From: Rubrivivax sp.
GTDB lineage: Bacteria > Pseudomonadota > Gammaproteobacteria > Burkholderiales > Burkholderiaceae_C
Reading direction: 5' to 3'
Assembly (NCBI GenBank): GCA_016707445.1
Contig: JADJHR010000005.1
Location: 434,001-498,000, forward strand
DNA: 64,000 nt
The position numbers were made by a program, and so were the translations under genes. Below, piece by piece: positions 7,353 through 16,328 of the stretch (position 1 is the first letter of the stretch; each line of letters begins with the position of its first letter). A model generated the notes under the pieces. That model did not search any database. It was not told where the DNA came from and worked only from the letters and a program-made list of their open reading frames with translations.

Positions 7353-9040
7353 GTCGCGTCCAGTTCGGCTGCGCTCATGCCGTAGTCGCGCACTGCGGCC
7401 TCACGGCTGATGACGCCGTTGCGCACTTCGGCAGCGAGCAGGCGGCGGTCGCGCCGCAAGGGGTCGCCCCAGCCACCGCCGCCGTTGGCCACCTGGTGGT
7501 AGATCGTGCCGCGCGGCACGCCGGTGATCAGGTCCTTGTTGCGCGGCACCACCGTCTTGCCGTCGGGGTAGCGCAGGCGGATGAAATTCAGCCCTGCACC
7601 GTGCCCACCGGCCAGGCCGAAGGCGCCTTCGAAGTCGCCGTCGCCGAAGGTCACGAGCTGGGTGTCGTCCGAGCCGATCTCGAAGATCGTCTCCACGCCC
7701 AGCCCGCCGCGCCACTGGCCGGCGCCGGCCGAATCGGGCAGCAGTTCGTGCTTGATCAGCCGGTGCGGTGTCTGGCGCTCGAACATCTCGTAGTCCTGGT
7801 CGAGCACGCCGCCCGAGGCGTCGATCATGCCGATGTGGTCGTAGCCGTCGCAGCCCTGCAGCGCGCCCGAGCCGCCTTTGAGGCCCATGAAGCCGATGTC
7901 GACGTACTTCTCGCCGCTGCCGGGGTCGACGCCGGTGGTCAGCGCGGCCAGCAGGTTGTTCCAGCCCGCGGTCACGCGGTCGGGCAGCACGGGGCTGAGC
8001 GCACGCTGGATCGCGTCGGCGTTGGGCGGGCACAGGTGGTTGCCGAAGGTCGTGGCCTTGGGGTACGCGGCGTTCAGGATCGTGCCCTCGGGGATCAGGA
8101 TCTCGATCGGCTCGACCATGCCCTCGTTGTGCGGGATGTCGGGGTTGACCATCTGCAGCAGGGTCAGGATGGTGGCCGACGCGCTGGACGTGAAGGTGCC
8201 GTTGACGAAGCCGTTGGTCTGCGCATCGGTGCGTGAATAGTCGAAGCGGATGCGCTTGTCCTCGACCTCGATGTCGACCCGGATGGTGAACTGGCTGCCC
8301 TCGTGGCGGCCGTCGTAGTAGACGCGCCCTTCGCCGCTGTAGCGCCCGTTCGGGATCTTGGCGATCTCGGCTTCCATCATGCGGCGCGTGGCGTCGAACA
8401 GCGCCTGCTTGTGTGCCAGAAAGCTGTCACGGCCGTACTTGCGCAGCAGTTCGATCATGCGGCGTTCGCCCACCGTGCAGGCGCCCATCTCGGCCTTCAT
8501 GTCGTGCTGCACGATGTCGAGCCGAACGTTGGCGAAGATCAGGTTCCACACGTCCTGGCGCAGCTTGCCGCGCTCGACGATCTTGACCGCCGGGATGCGC
8601 AGCGCTTCCTGCCAGACCTCGACCGCGTTCGGGTTGTAGCCGCCCGCCACCGCGCCGCCGATGTCGGCCTGATGGCCCTTCACGGCCGTCCAGCCGACCA
8701 GCTCATCGTCGAGGAACACCGGCTTGAATGCCGCGACGTCATTGTTCTGGTTGCCCAGCGTGAAGACGTCGTTGTGGAAGAACACGTCGCCGGGGTGAAT
8801 GTCGCCGTCGAAGGTCTTGCGGATGTGCTTGCACACCGGTGCCAGCGAGAACGCCAGGATCGGCAGGTTCTCGGTCTGCTCGAGCATGCGGCCCTCGGCG
8901 TCGTAGAGGCCGGTGACGTAGTCCTTGGCCTCGCACAGGATGGGGCTGCGCGTCGTGCGCTCCATCGAGATGCTCATCTCGTCGGTGATCGACTTGAAGG
9001 TGCGCGCGTAGACCGACAGCAGGATCGGGTCGATGGTCAT
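7349..9040 (-). CDS. Hydantoinase B / 5-oxoprolinase-type beta subunit
   Basis: 563-residue HyuB-family protein (N-methylhydantoinase B, acetone/acetophenone carboxylase beta, C-terminal half of 5-oxoprolinase). Typical segments are ERTTRSPILCEAKDY near the N-terminus, HPGDVFFHNDVF, VKGHQADIGG with the metal-site His-x3-Asp, GRYSGEG, and the terminal NGGGGWGDP. It pairs with the HyuA subunit encoded immediately upstream with an ATGA overlap. Together such pairs use ATP to open cyclic imides or lactams, or to carboxylate ketones. No third carboxylase subunit is nearby, which slightly favours a hydrolase. Confidence 0.9.
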   Translation of the reverse strand: MTIDPILLSVYARTFKSITDEMSISMERTTRSPILCEAKDYVTGLYDAEGRMLEQTENLPILAFSLAPVCKHIRKTFDGDIHPGDVFFHNDVFTLGNQNNDVAAFKPVFLDDELVGWTAVKGHQADIGGAVAGGYNPNAVEVWQEALRIPAVKIVERGKLRQDVWNLIFANVRLDIVQHDMKAEMGACTVGERRMIELLRKYGRDSFLAHKQALFDATRRMMEAEIAKIPNGRYSGEGRVYYDGRHEGSQFTIRVDIEVEDKRIRFDYSRTDAQTNGFVNGTFTSSASATILTLLQMVNPDIPHNEGMVEPIEILIPEGTILNAAYPKATTFGNHLCPPNADAIQRALSPVLPDRVTAGWNNLLAALTTGVDPGSGEKYVDIGFMGLKGGSGALQGCDGYDHIGMIDASGGVLDQDYEMFERQTPHRLIKHELLPDSAGAGQWRGGLGVETIFEIGSDDTQLVTFGDGDFEGAFGLAGGHGAGLNFIRLRYPDGKTVVPRNKDLITGVPRGTIYHQVANGGGGWGDPLRRDRRLLAAEVRNGVISREAAVRDYGMSAAELDAT

Positions 9041-11163
9041 GCTGCCACCTCCTGGGGATGGGCCGGCGCCGCTTTCACCAGGGCTTCGCGTCCCTTGACA
9101 TGCAGCACGAACGAACCCAGGGCATCGACCACGCAGTCGAAGCCGTCGCTGACGAAGATCGCCGTCGTCTGCTGTTCGATCAGCGCTGGGCCGGTGATGC
9201 GGTGGCCGCAGCGCATGCGGTGGCCGTCGTAGACCGGCACCTCGGCGAAGGCGTTGCGCTCGGGGATGTAGACGCTGCGCCGGCCCTTGCGTGCCGCGCT
9301 GGCGTCGGCATCACCGGCGGTCTCGCTGCGGTAGGCCGGCCGCTCGGTGGCGCCGATGGCCTGCAGCCGCACGTTGATGATCTCCACCGGCGTGGCTTCA
9401 CCTTCCAGCGCATAGCCGTACAGCCGCAGGTGTTCGGCGTGGAAGGCCTTGGCGATGGCGCTGGCGTCACGGCGTTCGATCACGGCCAGTGGCAGCGCCA
9501 CTGACACCTCGTGGTACTGGCGGATGTAGCGGCAGTCCAGGCGCAGCTCGAAGCGCCGGTGTTCGGGAGCGATGCGTTCGCTTTCGAGCGCGCGTGCGCC
9601 CTCGTCGGCCATCGCGCCGACCAGTGCGTTCAGCTGCACCCAGTCGATCGCCTCCAGCCGCGTGACGAAGGTGCGCACATGGTCGTGGCGCAGCTCGCAC
9701 ATCAGCATGCCGAAGGCGCACAGCACCGAGGCCTCGCGCGGCACGATCTGCAGCGGGATGCCGAGCTCGCTGCAGATCAGGCAGCCGTGGATCGGGCCCG
9801 CGCCGCCGCCGGGAATGAGCGGAAATTCACGCGGGTCGAAGCCGCGCTTGATGGTCACCTCGCGCACACCCTGCGCCATGTTGTTGCAGGCCACGCGGTA
9901 CATGCCGGCAGCGGCCTGCTCGATGCTCAGGCCCATCGGCTGCGCGATGTGCTGGTCGATCGCGCGGCGCGCGGCAGCCACGTCCAGCGCCATGCGGCCA
10001 CCGGCGAAGAATTCGGGGTCGAGATAGCCCAGCACCACGTTGGCGTCGGTGGTGGTGGGCAGGGTGCCGCCGCGGCCGTAGCAGGCCGGGCCGGGGTCGG
10101 CGCCGGCACTTTGCGGGCCCATGCGCAGCAGGCCGCCTTCGTCCAGCCAGCCGATCGACCCCCCGCCGGCGCCGATGGTGTGGATGTCCAGCATCGGCAG
10201 CGCGATCTTGTGGCGTGCGATCTCGCCATCGTTCTTCAGCATCGGCGCGCCGACCGCGACCGAGGCCTCGAAGCTGGTGCCGCCCATGTCGGTGGTGATG
10301 CAGCGGTCCTGACCGTGCGCGCCGGCATAGAACAGCCCTGCGCCGGGGCCACCCGCGGGGCCCGACAGCAGCGTCAGCGCCGCCTTGTCGCGCGCGGCCT
10401 GCGGCGAGATCACGCCGCCGTTGGACTGCATGATCAGCAGCAGGCCGCCAAAGCCGATGCCGGCGAGGCGATCGACCAGCTGGTCGAGGTAATGCTCGAG
10501 CTTGGGGCCGACGTAGGCGTTGAGCGCGGTGGTGCTCACGCGTTCGTAGAAGCGGATCGACGGCAGCAGGTCGGTCGACACCGACAGGTAGGCATCGGGC
10601 ATCTCGCGGCGCACCAGTTCGGCCGCCGCCTGTTCGTGCGCCGGCTGCGCAAACGAATTCATGAAGCACACCGCCACCGCCTGCACGCCTTCGTCGCGCC
10701 AGGTGGCCAGCGCGGTACGAACCGCGTCCAGGTCCAGCGGCGTCAGCTCGCGGCCGTCGCGATCGATGCGGCCGGCCACGCCGATGCGGCGCGCCCGCGG
10801 CACCAGCGGCTGCACGTTGGTGTAGCGGTTGTCGTACTGCGCCTCGCGAATGCCGCGCCGCATCTCGAGCGCATCCCGCACGCCTTCGGTGGTCAGCAAC
10901 GCGCAGCGCGCTCCGGTGGACGTGAGCGTGGCGTTGGTGGTCACGGTCGTGCCATGCACGATGGTCGAGATCGAGGATGCGAAGGCTTCCAGCGACAGCG
11001 GTGGATCGAGTGCGGCGGCGATCTGTGCCAGGCCCTCGACGACCGCAATCGACGGGTCGGCCGGTGTCGACAAGGTCTTGTGGATGAACGGCGGCTGGCC
11101 GTCGCGAGCGACCACGAAGTCGGTGAAGGTACCGCCGACGTCGATTCCGATCTTCAGCGTCAT
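9037..11163 (-). CDS. Hydantoinase A / 5-oxoprolinase-type alpha subunit (ASKHA ATPase)
   Basis: 708-residue HyuA-family protein. The N-terminus KIGIDVGGTFTDFVV is the phosphate-binding start of this ATPase fold. Also present are STIVHGTTVTTNA, LTLLSGPAGGPGAG, CITTDMGGTSFEASV and GGGAGPIHG. A longer reading upstream passes through the ligase gene, so I start at ATG 11163, which overlaps the ligase stop as ATGA. The protein phosphorylates its substrate with ATP, and HyuB completes hydrolysis or carboxylation. In this operon it would act on a ring or amide intermediate upstream of the CoA steps, or on a keto intermediate; this is inference. Confidence 0.9.
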   Translation of the reverse strand: MTLKIGIDVGGTFTDFVVARDGQPPFIHKTLSTPADPSIAVVEGLAQIAAALDPPLSLEAFASSISTIVHGTTVTTNATLTSTGARCALLTTEGVRDALEMRRGIREAQYDNRYTNVQPLVPRARRIGVAGRIDRDGRELTPLDLDAVRTALATWRDEGVQAVAVCFMNSFAQPAHEQAAAELVRREMPDAYLSVSTDLLPSIRFYERVSTTALNAYVGPKLEHYLDQLVDRLAGIGFGGLLLIMQSNGGVISPQAARDKAALTLLSGPAGGPGAGLFYAGAHGQDRCITTDMGGTSFEASVAVGAPMLKNDGEIARHKIALPMLDIHTIGAGGGSIGWLDEGGLLRMGPQSAGADPGPACYGRGGTLPTTTDANVVLGYLDPEFFAGGRMALDVAAARRAIDQHIAQPMGLSIEQAAAGMYRVACNNMAQGVREVTIKRGFDPREFPLIPGGGAGPIHGCLICSELGIPLQIVPREASVLCAFGMLMCELRHDHVRTFVTRLEAIDWVQLNALVGAMADEGARALESERIAPEHRRFELRLDCRYIRQYHEVSVALPLAVIERRDASAIAKAFHAEHLRLYGYALEGEATPVEIINVRLQAIGATERPAYRSETAGDADASAARKGRRSVYIPERNAFAEVPVYDGHRMRCGHRITGPALIEQQTTAIFVSDGFDCVVDALGSFVLHVKGREALVKAAPAHPQEVAA

Positions 11164-12713
11164 GCCATGCGCTCCTTCGTGGTGGGGGTGACGCCGCTGG
11201 GCGCCGCCGCGTCGGCGACCAGGCGGCGCACGTCGTCCTTGCGCACCTTGCCCAGCGCCGTGCGTGGCATGGTGTCGACGAACAGCACGTCCTTGGGATG
11301 CTTGAAGCGTGCGATGCGCCCTTCGCACAAAGCGATCAGCTGCCCACGCGTCAGCGTCGCGCCCGGCTGCGGCACGATCACGGCGACGACGACCTCGCCC
11401 CAGCGTTCGTCGGCACGCCCGACGACCACCGCCTCGGCAACCTGCGGGTGCTCGAGCAGCAGCGCCTCGACCTCGGCCGGGCTGACGTTTTCGCCGCCGC
11501 TGATGATCATGTCCTTGAGCCGGCCGTCGATGTAGAGAAAACCTTCGTCGTCCAGGTGGCCGAGGTCGCCCGAGTGGAACCAGCCGCCGGCCAGGGCATT
11601 CGCGCTGGCCTCGGGGTCGTGCCAGTAGCCGCTCATCAGGTTGTCGCCGCGCGCCAGCACCTCGCCCGGCCTGCCGCTGGGCTGATCGCGTCCGTCGGCG
11701 CCGACGATGCGCAGCGCGCCGTGGCGTGCCGCGCGGCCGGTCGAGCCGGCCTTGCGCAACGCCTCGTCGGCGTGCAGGCAGGCGGCGATCGGTGCGGTCT
11801 CGGTGGCGCCCCACACCTGCACCAGCGGCACGCCGCGCGCATGCACGGCCTGGATGATGCGCATCGGCACCTGGGTCGAGCCGGTGGAGATCATGCGCAG
11901 GCTGCCGAGGTCGGCGCCGGCCCAGCGCGGGTGTGCCAGCATGGCGTCGAGCTGCGCGGGCACCAGCACGGTGAGCGTGATGCGCTGCTGTTCGATCGCG
12001 TCGAAAGTGTCGTCGGCGTCGAACTTGGCGTGCAGCGTGACCGTGCAGCCGGCCTGCAAGGCGGGCAGGGTCTGGATGTTCAGCCCGCCGACGTGAAACA
12101 GCGGCAGCGTGGTGAGCACGCGGTCGTCGGGCACCAGGCCATGCATGTCGACGCTGTTGGCGGCGTTGCACTGCAGCGCGCGCTGCGTCAGCAGCACGCC
12201 CTTGGCTCGGCCGGTGGAGCCCGAGGTGTAGCACAGCAGCAGCGGCGCATCGGCGTTGCCCGCTGCGGCTGGCAGCAGCCCGCGCCCGGGCAGATCGTCC
12301 CAGCGCTGCCAGCCGGCCGGCACTGGGTTGCCCAGCGCCATGCAGGCGGTGGTTGGCGGCGCAATCGACGCGGCCGCGCTGGCGGCGACGAAGGGAACGT
12401 CGACGACCAGCAGCGCTGGCGGATCGGCGCGCAGCAGCGCCTGGTGTTCGGGCGGTGCCAGCCGCCAGTTCAGCGGCATGAAGATCGCACCCAGCCGCGC
12501 GCAGGCGAACAGCGTGGCCAGCATCGCGGGGCTGTTGCTGCCCAGCCAGCCCACCACTTTGCCGGGCCCGATGCCGCGCGACACCAGGCCGACCGCGATC
12601 TCATCGATCCAGCCTGCCAGCGCGGCATAGCCGATGTCGCGGCCTTCGAAATGCAGTGCCGCCTTGTCCGGCGTGTGCCGGGCGTGCTGTGCGATCCATT
12701 GCGACAGGTCCAT
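11160..12713 (-). CDS. AMP-forming acyl-CoA synthetase
   Basis: 517-residue member of the ANL adenylating superfamily. Signatures are the P-loop-like CYTSGSTGRAKGVLLTQ, the acyl/adenylate motif VWGATETAPI, the hinge region SGDLGHLDDEGFLYIDGR with LKDMIISGGENVSP, and the catalytic-lysine tail PRTALGKVRK. The gate residues do not let me name the acid. The ATG at 12713 (MDLSQWIAQHARHTPDKAAL) gives a family-like start; the longer reading is unsupported. There is a 17-base gap to the thiolase gene upstream, the only non-overlapping junction of the operon, and an ATGA overlap with hyuA downstream. Confidence 0.9.
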   Translation of the reverse strand: MDLSQWIAQHARHTPDKAALHFEGRDIGYAALAGWIDEIAVGLVSRGIGPGKVVGWLGSNSPAMLATLFACARLGAIFMPLNWRLAPPEHQALLRADPPALLVVDVPFVAASAAASIAPPTTACMALGNPVPAGWQRWDDLPGRGLLPAAAGNADAPLLLCYTSGSTGRAKGVLLTQRALQCNAANSVDMHGLVPDDRVLTTLPLFHVGGLNIQTLPALQAGCTVTLHAKFDADDTFDAIEQQRITLTVLVPAQLDAMLAHPRWAGADLGSLRMISTGSTQVPMRIIQAVHARGVPLVQVWGATETAPIAACLHADEALRKAGSTGRAARHGALRIVGADGRDQPSGRPGEVLARGDNLMSGYWHDPEASANALAGGWFHSGDLGHLDDEGFLYIDGRLKDMIISGGENVSPAEVEALLLEHPQVAEAVVVGRADERWGEVVVAVIVPQPGATLTRGQLIALCEGRIARFKHPKDVLFVDTMPRTALGKVRKDDVRRLVADAAAPSGVTPTTKERMA

Positions 12714-12730
12714 GCTGCGCTTTCGGCCGT

Positions 12731-13936
12731 TCAGGCGTCGGTGACCTCGAGCACCACGGCCATCGCGGTGTCGCCGGCGGCGCAGCCGGTGAACAGGCCG
12801 AAGCCGCCACCGCGCAGGGCCAGTTCTTCGATCAGCTCGATCACCGCGCGGGTGCCCATCGGGGCCTGAGGATGGCCCCACACCAGCGAGCAGCCGTAGT
12901 TGTTCATGCCTCGCCAGTCGACGCCCATGGTCTTGGCGAAGTACAGGTCGTTGACCGCGAACGGGTTGTGCGTCTTGATGGCCGCCATGTCGCCGATCTC
13001 GCGGCCGGCCTGCGCGAGTGCGGCCTTGGCCGCCGGCACGGTGGCCTCGGGCATGCGCGCCAGCGCTACGCGGGCCTGGCCGAAGCCGTGCAGCCGAATC
13101 GCGATCTTCGGGTTGCGGCTGAGCTCGCGGGCGCGTTCAGGCGTGGCGACGACGATGGCCGCATTGCCGTCGGCCGGATGCGTCTGCGCACCGAAGGTGA
13201 CGCTGCCGCCTTCCTGCACGGGCTTGAGTGCCGCCAGCCCTTCGGCGGTCGAGCGCGACACGCCTTCGTCGCCGGCCAGCGTGCTGAGGGTCTTGCGCCA
13301 GCCTGGTGCGGGCACCTCGAAGGGCAGCGTCATGAAGCGGCGCAGGAACGCCGAATCATCGGCCAGCGCCTGCGCGTACTGCGCCTCGCGGTGCAGCACG
13401 ACCTCGTGCTGCGCAGCGGTGCCGATGCCGTGCGTGCTGGCCACGTTTTCGGCGGTGACGAGCATCGAGTGCCCGCCCAGCGGGTCGCAGCCGAAGTTGT
13501 CCATCACCCAGTTCTCGGACTTGCCGGTGCCGCCGGGCGCGCGCGGATCGGGGTAATACAGGTGCGGGCCGTTGGACGTGCGGTCGCAGGTCACGACCAG
13601 CGCGCACTGCGCCAGGCCCGAGCACAGCTCTTGCGTGGCCGCCAGCAAGGTTCGCACGCCGGTGGCGCAGGCCTGCATCAGCGTCGGCCCGCCAAGCTGC
13701 GGCGCGCCGATCAAGCCGGCCAGCCAGGGCAGGCCGTAGAACGCATGCCGCTGCGGCACCGACAGACCGAGCACGCCATGGTCGAACACGGCCGGGTCGA
13801 TGTGGCGCCGTGCCAGTTCGGCGCGCGCGACATGGGCGGCGAATTCGACGCTGTGCAGGTGCGCCAGACTGCCCTGCCAGCGCGCGAAAGGCGTGCTCCA
13901 GTAGGCGCCATAGGGGATTTCGGCCAATATGGTCAT
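12731..13936 (-). CDS. Thiolase-fold acyltransferase (SCP-x/acetyl-CoA acetyltransferase family)
   Basis: 401 residues with all thiolase landmarks in degenerate form. The nucleophile Cys90 is in LMQACATGVRTL, and an HNPFAVND block replaces the classical NEAFA. GCSLVWGHPQAPMGTR carries the GHP-x-G-x-TG histidine loop, and FTGCAAGDTAMA carries the second catalytic Cys. It is likely to cleave a beta-ketoacyl-CoA to acetyl- or propionyl-CoA plus a shortened acyl-CoA, the last step of the pathway. It starts at ATG 13936, overlapping the GntR stop as ATGA. Confidence 0.85.
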   Translation of the reverse strand: MTILAEIPYGAYWSTPFARWQGSLAHLHSVEFAAHVARAELARRHIDPAVFDHGVLGLSVPQRHAFYGLPWLAGLIGAPQLGGPTLMQACATGVRTLLAATQELCSGLAQCALVVTCDRTSNGPHLYYPDPRAPGGTGKSENWVMDNFGCDPLGGHSMLVTAENVASTHGIGTAAQHEVVLHREAQYAQALADDSAFLRRFMTLPFEVPAPGWRKTLSTLAGDEGVSRSTAEGLAALKPVQEGGSVTFGAQTHPADGNAAIVVATPERARELSRNPKIAIRLHGFGQARVALARMPEATVPAAKAALAQAGREIGDMAAIKTHNPFAVNDLYFAKTMGVDWRGMNNYGCSLVWGHPQAPMGTRAVIELIEELALRGGGFGLFTGCAAGDTAMAVVLEVTDA

Positions 13937-14646
13937 GCCGCTTTCCTAGTTGTGCGCTTGCTGGCGCTGGGCTTGCCGGCCTGCGCCGTGGCGGTCAGGC
14001 CGGTGGCTTCGATGAAGGCATGCCGGGCCTGGATCAGATGCTCGTGCACGGCGGCCGCGGCGGCGTCGCCGTCGCCCGCGGTCAGTGCCGCCGCGATGCG
14101 CTTGAGACCGCGCAGCACGATGCGGCGCACACCGACATCGCCCAGCGTGAGCGCGCGGATGTGCTGCATGTGGTCGGCATAGAGCTCGATCACGCGCACC
14201 AGCCGGGTGTTGCGCACCAGCGCCAGCCAGGCGGCGCGGTAGCGCACGTTGGCCTGGCGAAAGGCCTCGCTGTCGCCATCGTGATGGGCGGCTGCCGCGT
14301 CGGCCACTGCGGTGTCGATGGGCGCGCGCAGCGCGCGGTCGGTGGTGCGGGCGGCCACGCCGCGCATCGCCGGCGGCTCCATCAGGAAGCGCACCTCGTA
14401 GATGTCGTCGACGTCGGCCAGCGTGAGTGCCGGCACCGTGAAGCTGCGGCCGTCGGCGGCCAGCAGGCCCTCGCTGGCCAGTCGGGCCATGGCTTCGCGC
14501 ACCGGTGTGCGCGAGACCCCCAGGCGTTCGGCCAGCTGCACCTCTTGCAGCGGCTGGCCGGCCATCATCTCGCCGCTGCGCAGATGACCACGCAGCGTCT
14601 CGTAGACCTGTTCGCCCAGGGCTGGCGCCCGGTTCACGCGCTTCAT
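13933..14646 (-). CDS. GntR/FadR-family transcriptional regulator of the catabolic operon
   Basis: 237 residues: an N-terminal winged helix (QVYETLRGHLRSGEM, then LAERLGVSRTPVREAMARL) and a C-terminal all-helical FCD ligand domain (DIYEVRFLMEP and later HEHLIQARHAF). I start at ATG 14646 because the longer reading would cover the predicted promoter and operator. It is the first gene of the operon and is translationally coupled to the thiolase, so it should control its own synthesis and that of the whole pathway, with an acid or acyl-CoA intermediate as inducer. The C-terminus is unusually Lys/Arg-rich (SASKRTTRKAA). Confidence 0.88.
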   Translation of the reverse strand: MKRVNRAPALGEQVYETLRGHLRSGEMMAGQPLQEVQLAERLGVSRTPVREAMARLASEGLLAADGRSFTVPALTLADVDDIYEVRFLMEPPAMRGVAARTTDRALRAPIDTAVADAAAAHHDGDSEAFRQANVRYRAAWLALVRNTRLVRVIELYADHMQHIRALTLGDVGVRRIVLRGLKRIAAALTAGDGDAAAAAVHEHLIQARHAFIEATGLTATAQAGKPSASKRTTRKAA

Positions 14647-14702
14647 GTCCAGACTCAAACGATGCCCCTGCGGTAGGGCGCCGGCGGTGTGCCGGCGATC
14701 AA

Positions 14703-14738
14703 TGAATACTGTATACATCGATTGCAGGCGCACGCCAA
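14703..14738 (-). promoter_or_regulatory. Predicted promoter and GntR operator of the catabolic operon
   Basis: On the minus strand TTGGCG (14738-14733), a 17-base spacer and TATACA (14715-14710) form a sigma-70-like promoter, placing transcription start near 14703, 57 bases before the GntR start codon. The perfect 8-bp palindrome TGTATACA (14710-14717) covers the -10 box and resembles operators of FadR-type GntR regulators, so autorepression is likely. A GCCGGC-loop-GCCGGC hairpin (14680-14696) lies in the leader. Confidence 0.55.
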
Positions 14739-14880
14739 GAGCAGCAACGCCAGCCTGCGCAGCGTTGCTGAGCCAGATCAAAGCGAAACCGGGGGCGACG
14801 GCCGGCGACCAGGGTTAACCCAGGTGACGCATCAAGGCGTCCCCCGCGGTCGAGCGCTTGCGCCGAATCAGAGGGCCAGA

Positions 14881-14900
14881 CGGCGAACCGCGGTTCGCCG
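14881..14900. terminator. 20-bp perfect palindrome downstream of the RND operon
   Basis: CGGCGAACCGCGGTTCGCCG is a perfect inverted repeat 15 bases after the stop of the outer-membrane factor gene. It could form a strong hairpin that stabilises the 3' end or helps termination. No T-run follows on the minus strand, so it is not a standard intrinsic terminator. The rest of the 14647-14915 gap holds only the promoter region of the catabolic operon. Confidence 0.35.
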
Positions 14901-14915
14901 CAGGCTCAGTTCAGC

Positions 14916-16328
14916 TCAGCGTGCCGGCTCGGCCTGCCAGCCGCCGCCCAGCGCCTTCAGCAGCGCCACGCTGGCGTCCAGCCGCGCCTGGCGTGCGCGC
15001 AGCAAGGCCAGTTCGGCGTCCTGCGCACCGCGCTGCGCGTCCAGCACTTCAAGGAAACCCGAGTAGCCCGCTTCGTAGCGCCGCTGGGCGATGCGCTGTG
15101 CTTCCAGTGCAGCGCCTCGCTGGCGCTCGACCTCGACCGCCTGTGCCGCCAGCTGCTGGGCGTTGACCAGGGCATCGGCAACCTCGCGAAACGCGGTCTG
15201 CGCCGCCTGCTGCCAGTTGATGGCCGCCTGCTCGGCGCGCGCCCGTGCTTCGTCGGTGCGCGCCTGGTTGCGCCCGGCATCGAAGACCGAGACCAGCAGC
15301 GACGGCCCGAAGGCCCAGGTGCGCGCCCCGGCCTTCAGCAGGTCGACCAGGTCGGCGCTCTGGGCACCGAAGCTGCCGGTCAGCGACAGGCTGGGCCAGG
15401 CGCTCTTGCGCGTGACCTCGTACTGCGCGAACGAGGCCCGCATCGTGGCCTCGGCCTGCTGCAGGTCGGGGCGGCGCAGCAGCAACTCGGACGGCAAACC
15501 GGCCGGCGCCGTGACGGGTGAGGGCAGCGCGCGCGCGTCGACCGGCAGCTGCAGGCCGGGCTGGCCGCTGAGCAGGCCGAGCTGGTTGACCAGCAGTTCA
15601 CGTTGGCGGTGCAGCTCGAGCTGTTGTGCCGCCAGCGCGGCCACCGCGCCGTCGGCCTGCGCCAGGTCCAGGCCCGACGCAACGCCACCTTCAACGCGGC
15701 GGCGCACCAGCGCCAGGCTGTCGTCGCGCAGCTTGCGTTGCGTGGCCACCGTGGCCTGCTGCGCATCGAGCGTGCGCACGCCCAGCCAGGCTTGCACGAC
15801 CGCGCTGACCAGGCCCAGGCGCACGGTGTCGCGCGCATGCTGGGCGGCCAGCAGCTGGGCTTGCGCGGCCTGCGTGGCGTTGCGCAAACGGCCCCACAGG
15901 TCGATCTCGAAACTGGTGGTCAGCGCCACCTGATGCGAGGTGCTGCGCGGTCCGTTGGGCGACACCGGCTGGCCGGTCAGGGTGCTGCTGCGCATCCGGC
16001 TGACCGACCCATTGGCGTCCACGCTGGGCCATTGGGCGGCGCGTGCCAGGCCCAGCGCGACCGCGGTCTCGTCGATGCGCGCCGCCGCCAGGCGCAGGTC
16101 GAGGTTGGCGGCCAAGGCCAGCTCGACCAGCTGGTCCAGCCCGGGTTCGGCAAACAGCTTCCACCAGTCGGCAGCCAGCACCGGGCTGCTGGCAGCGATG
16201 CTGCCGGCATAGGCCGCCGGCAGCACGATGTCGGGACGCTGCGGCGCCGGGCCCGACGCGCAGGCGGCCAACAACAGCGCGGACAGCGCGGACAGCGCCG
16301 GCAGCATGGCCCGGGCAGCGCGCTTCAT
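14916..16328 (-). CDS. RND efflux outer-membrane factor lipoprotein (NodT/OprM family)
   Basis: 470 residues. The signal peptide ends in LLLAAC with lipidated Cys23. Two TolC-like repeats follow, each rich in long heptad helices, with ADWWKLFAEPGLDQLVELAL, SFEIDLWGRLRNA and the second-repeat VSVFDAGRNQARTDEA. It forms the outer-membrane exit duct for the pump and adaptor encoded before it. The start overlaps the pump stop as ATGA. No substrate can be inferred. Confidence 0.92.
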   Translation of the reverse strand: MKRAARAMLPALSALSALLLAACASGPAPQRPDIVLPAAYAGSIAASSPVLAADWWKLFAEPGLDQLVELALAANLDLRLAAARIDETAVALGLARAAQWPSVDANGSVSRMRSSTLTGQPVSPNGPRSTSHQVALTTSFEIDLWGRLRNATQAAQAQLLAAQHARDTVRLGLVSAVVQAWLGVRTLDAQQATVATQRKLRDDSLALVRRRVEGGVASGLDLAQADGAVAALAAQQLELHRQRELLVNQLGLLSGQPGLQLPVDARALPSPVTAPAGLPSELLLRRPDLQQAEATMRASFAQYEVTRKSAWPSLSLTGSFGAQSADLVDLLKAGARTWAFGPSLLVSVFDAGRNQARTDEARARAEQAAINWQQAAQTAFREVADALVNAQQLAAQAVEVERQRGAALEAQRIAQRRYEAGYSGFLEVLDAQRGAQDAELALLRARQARLDASVALLKALGGGWQAEPAR

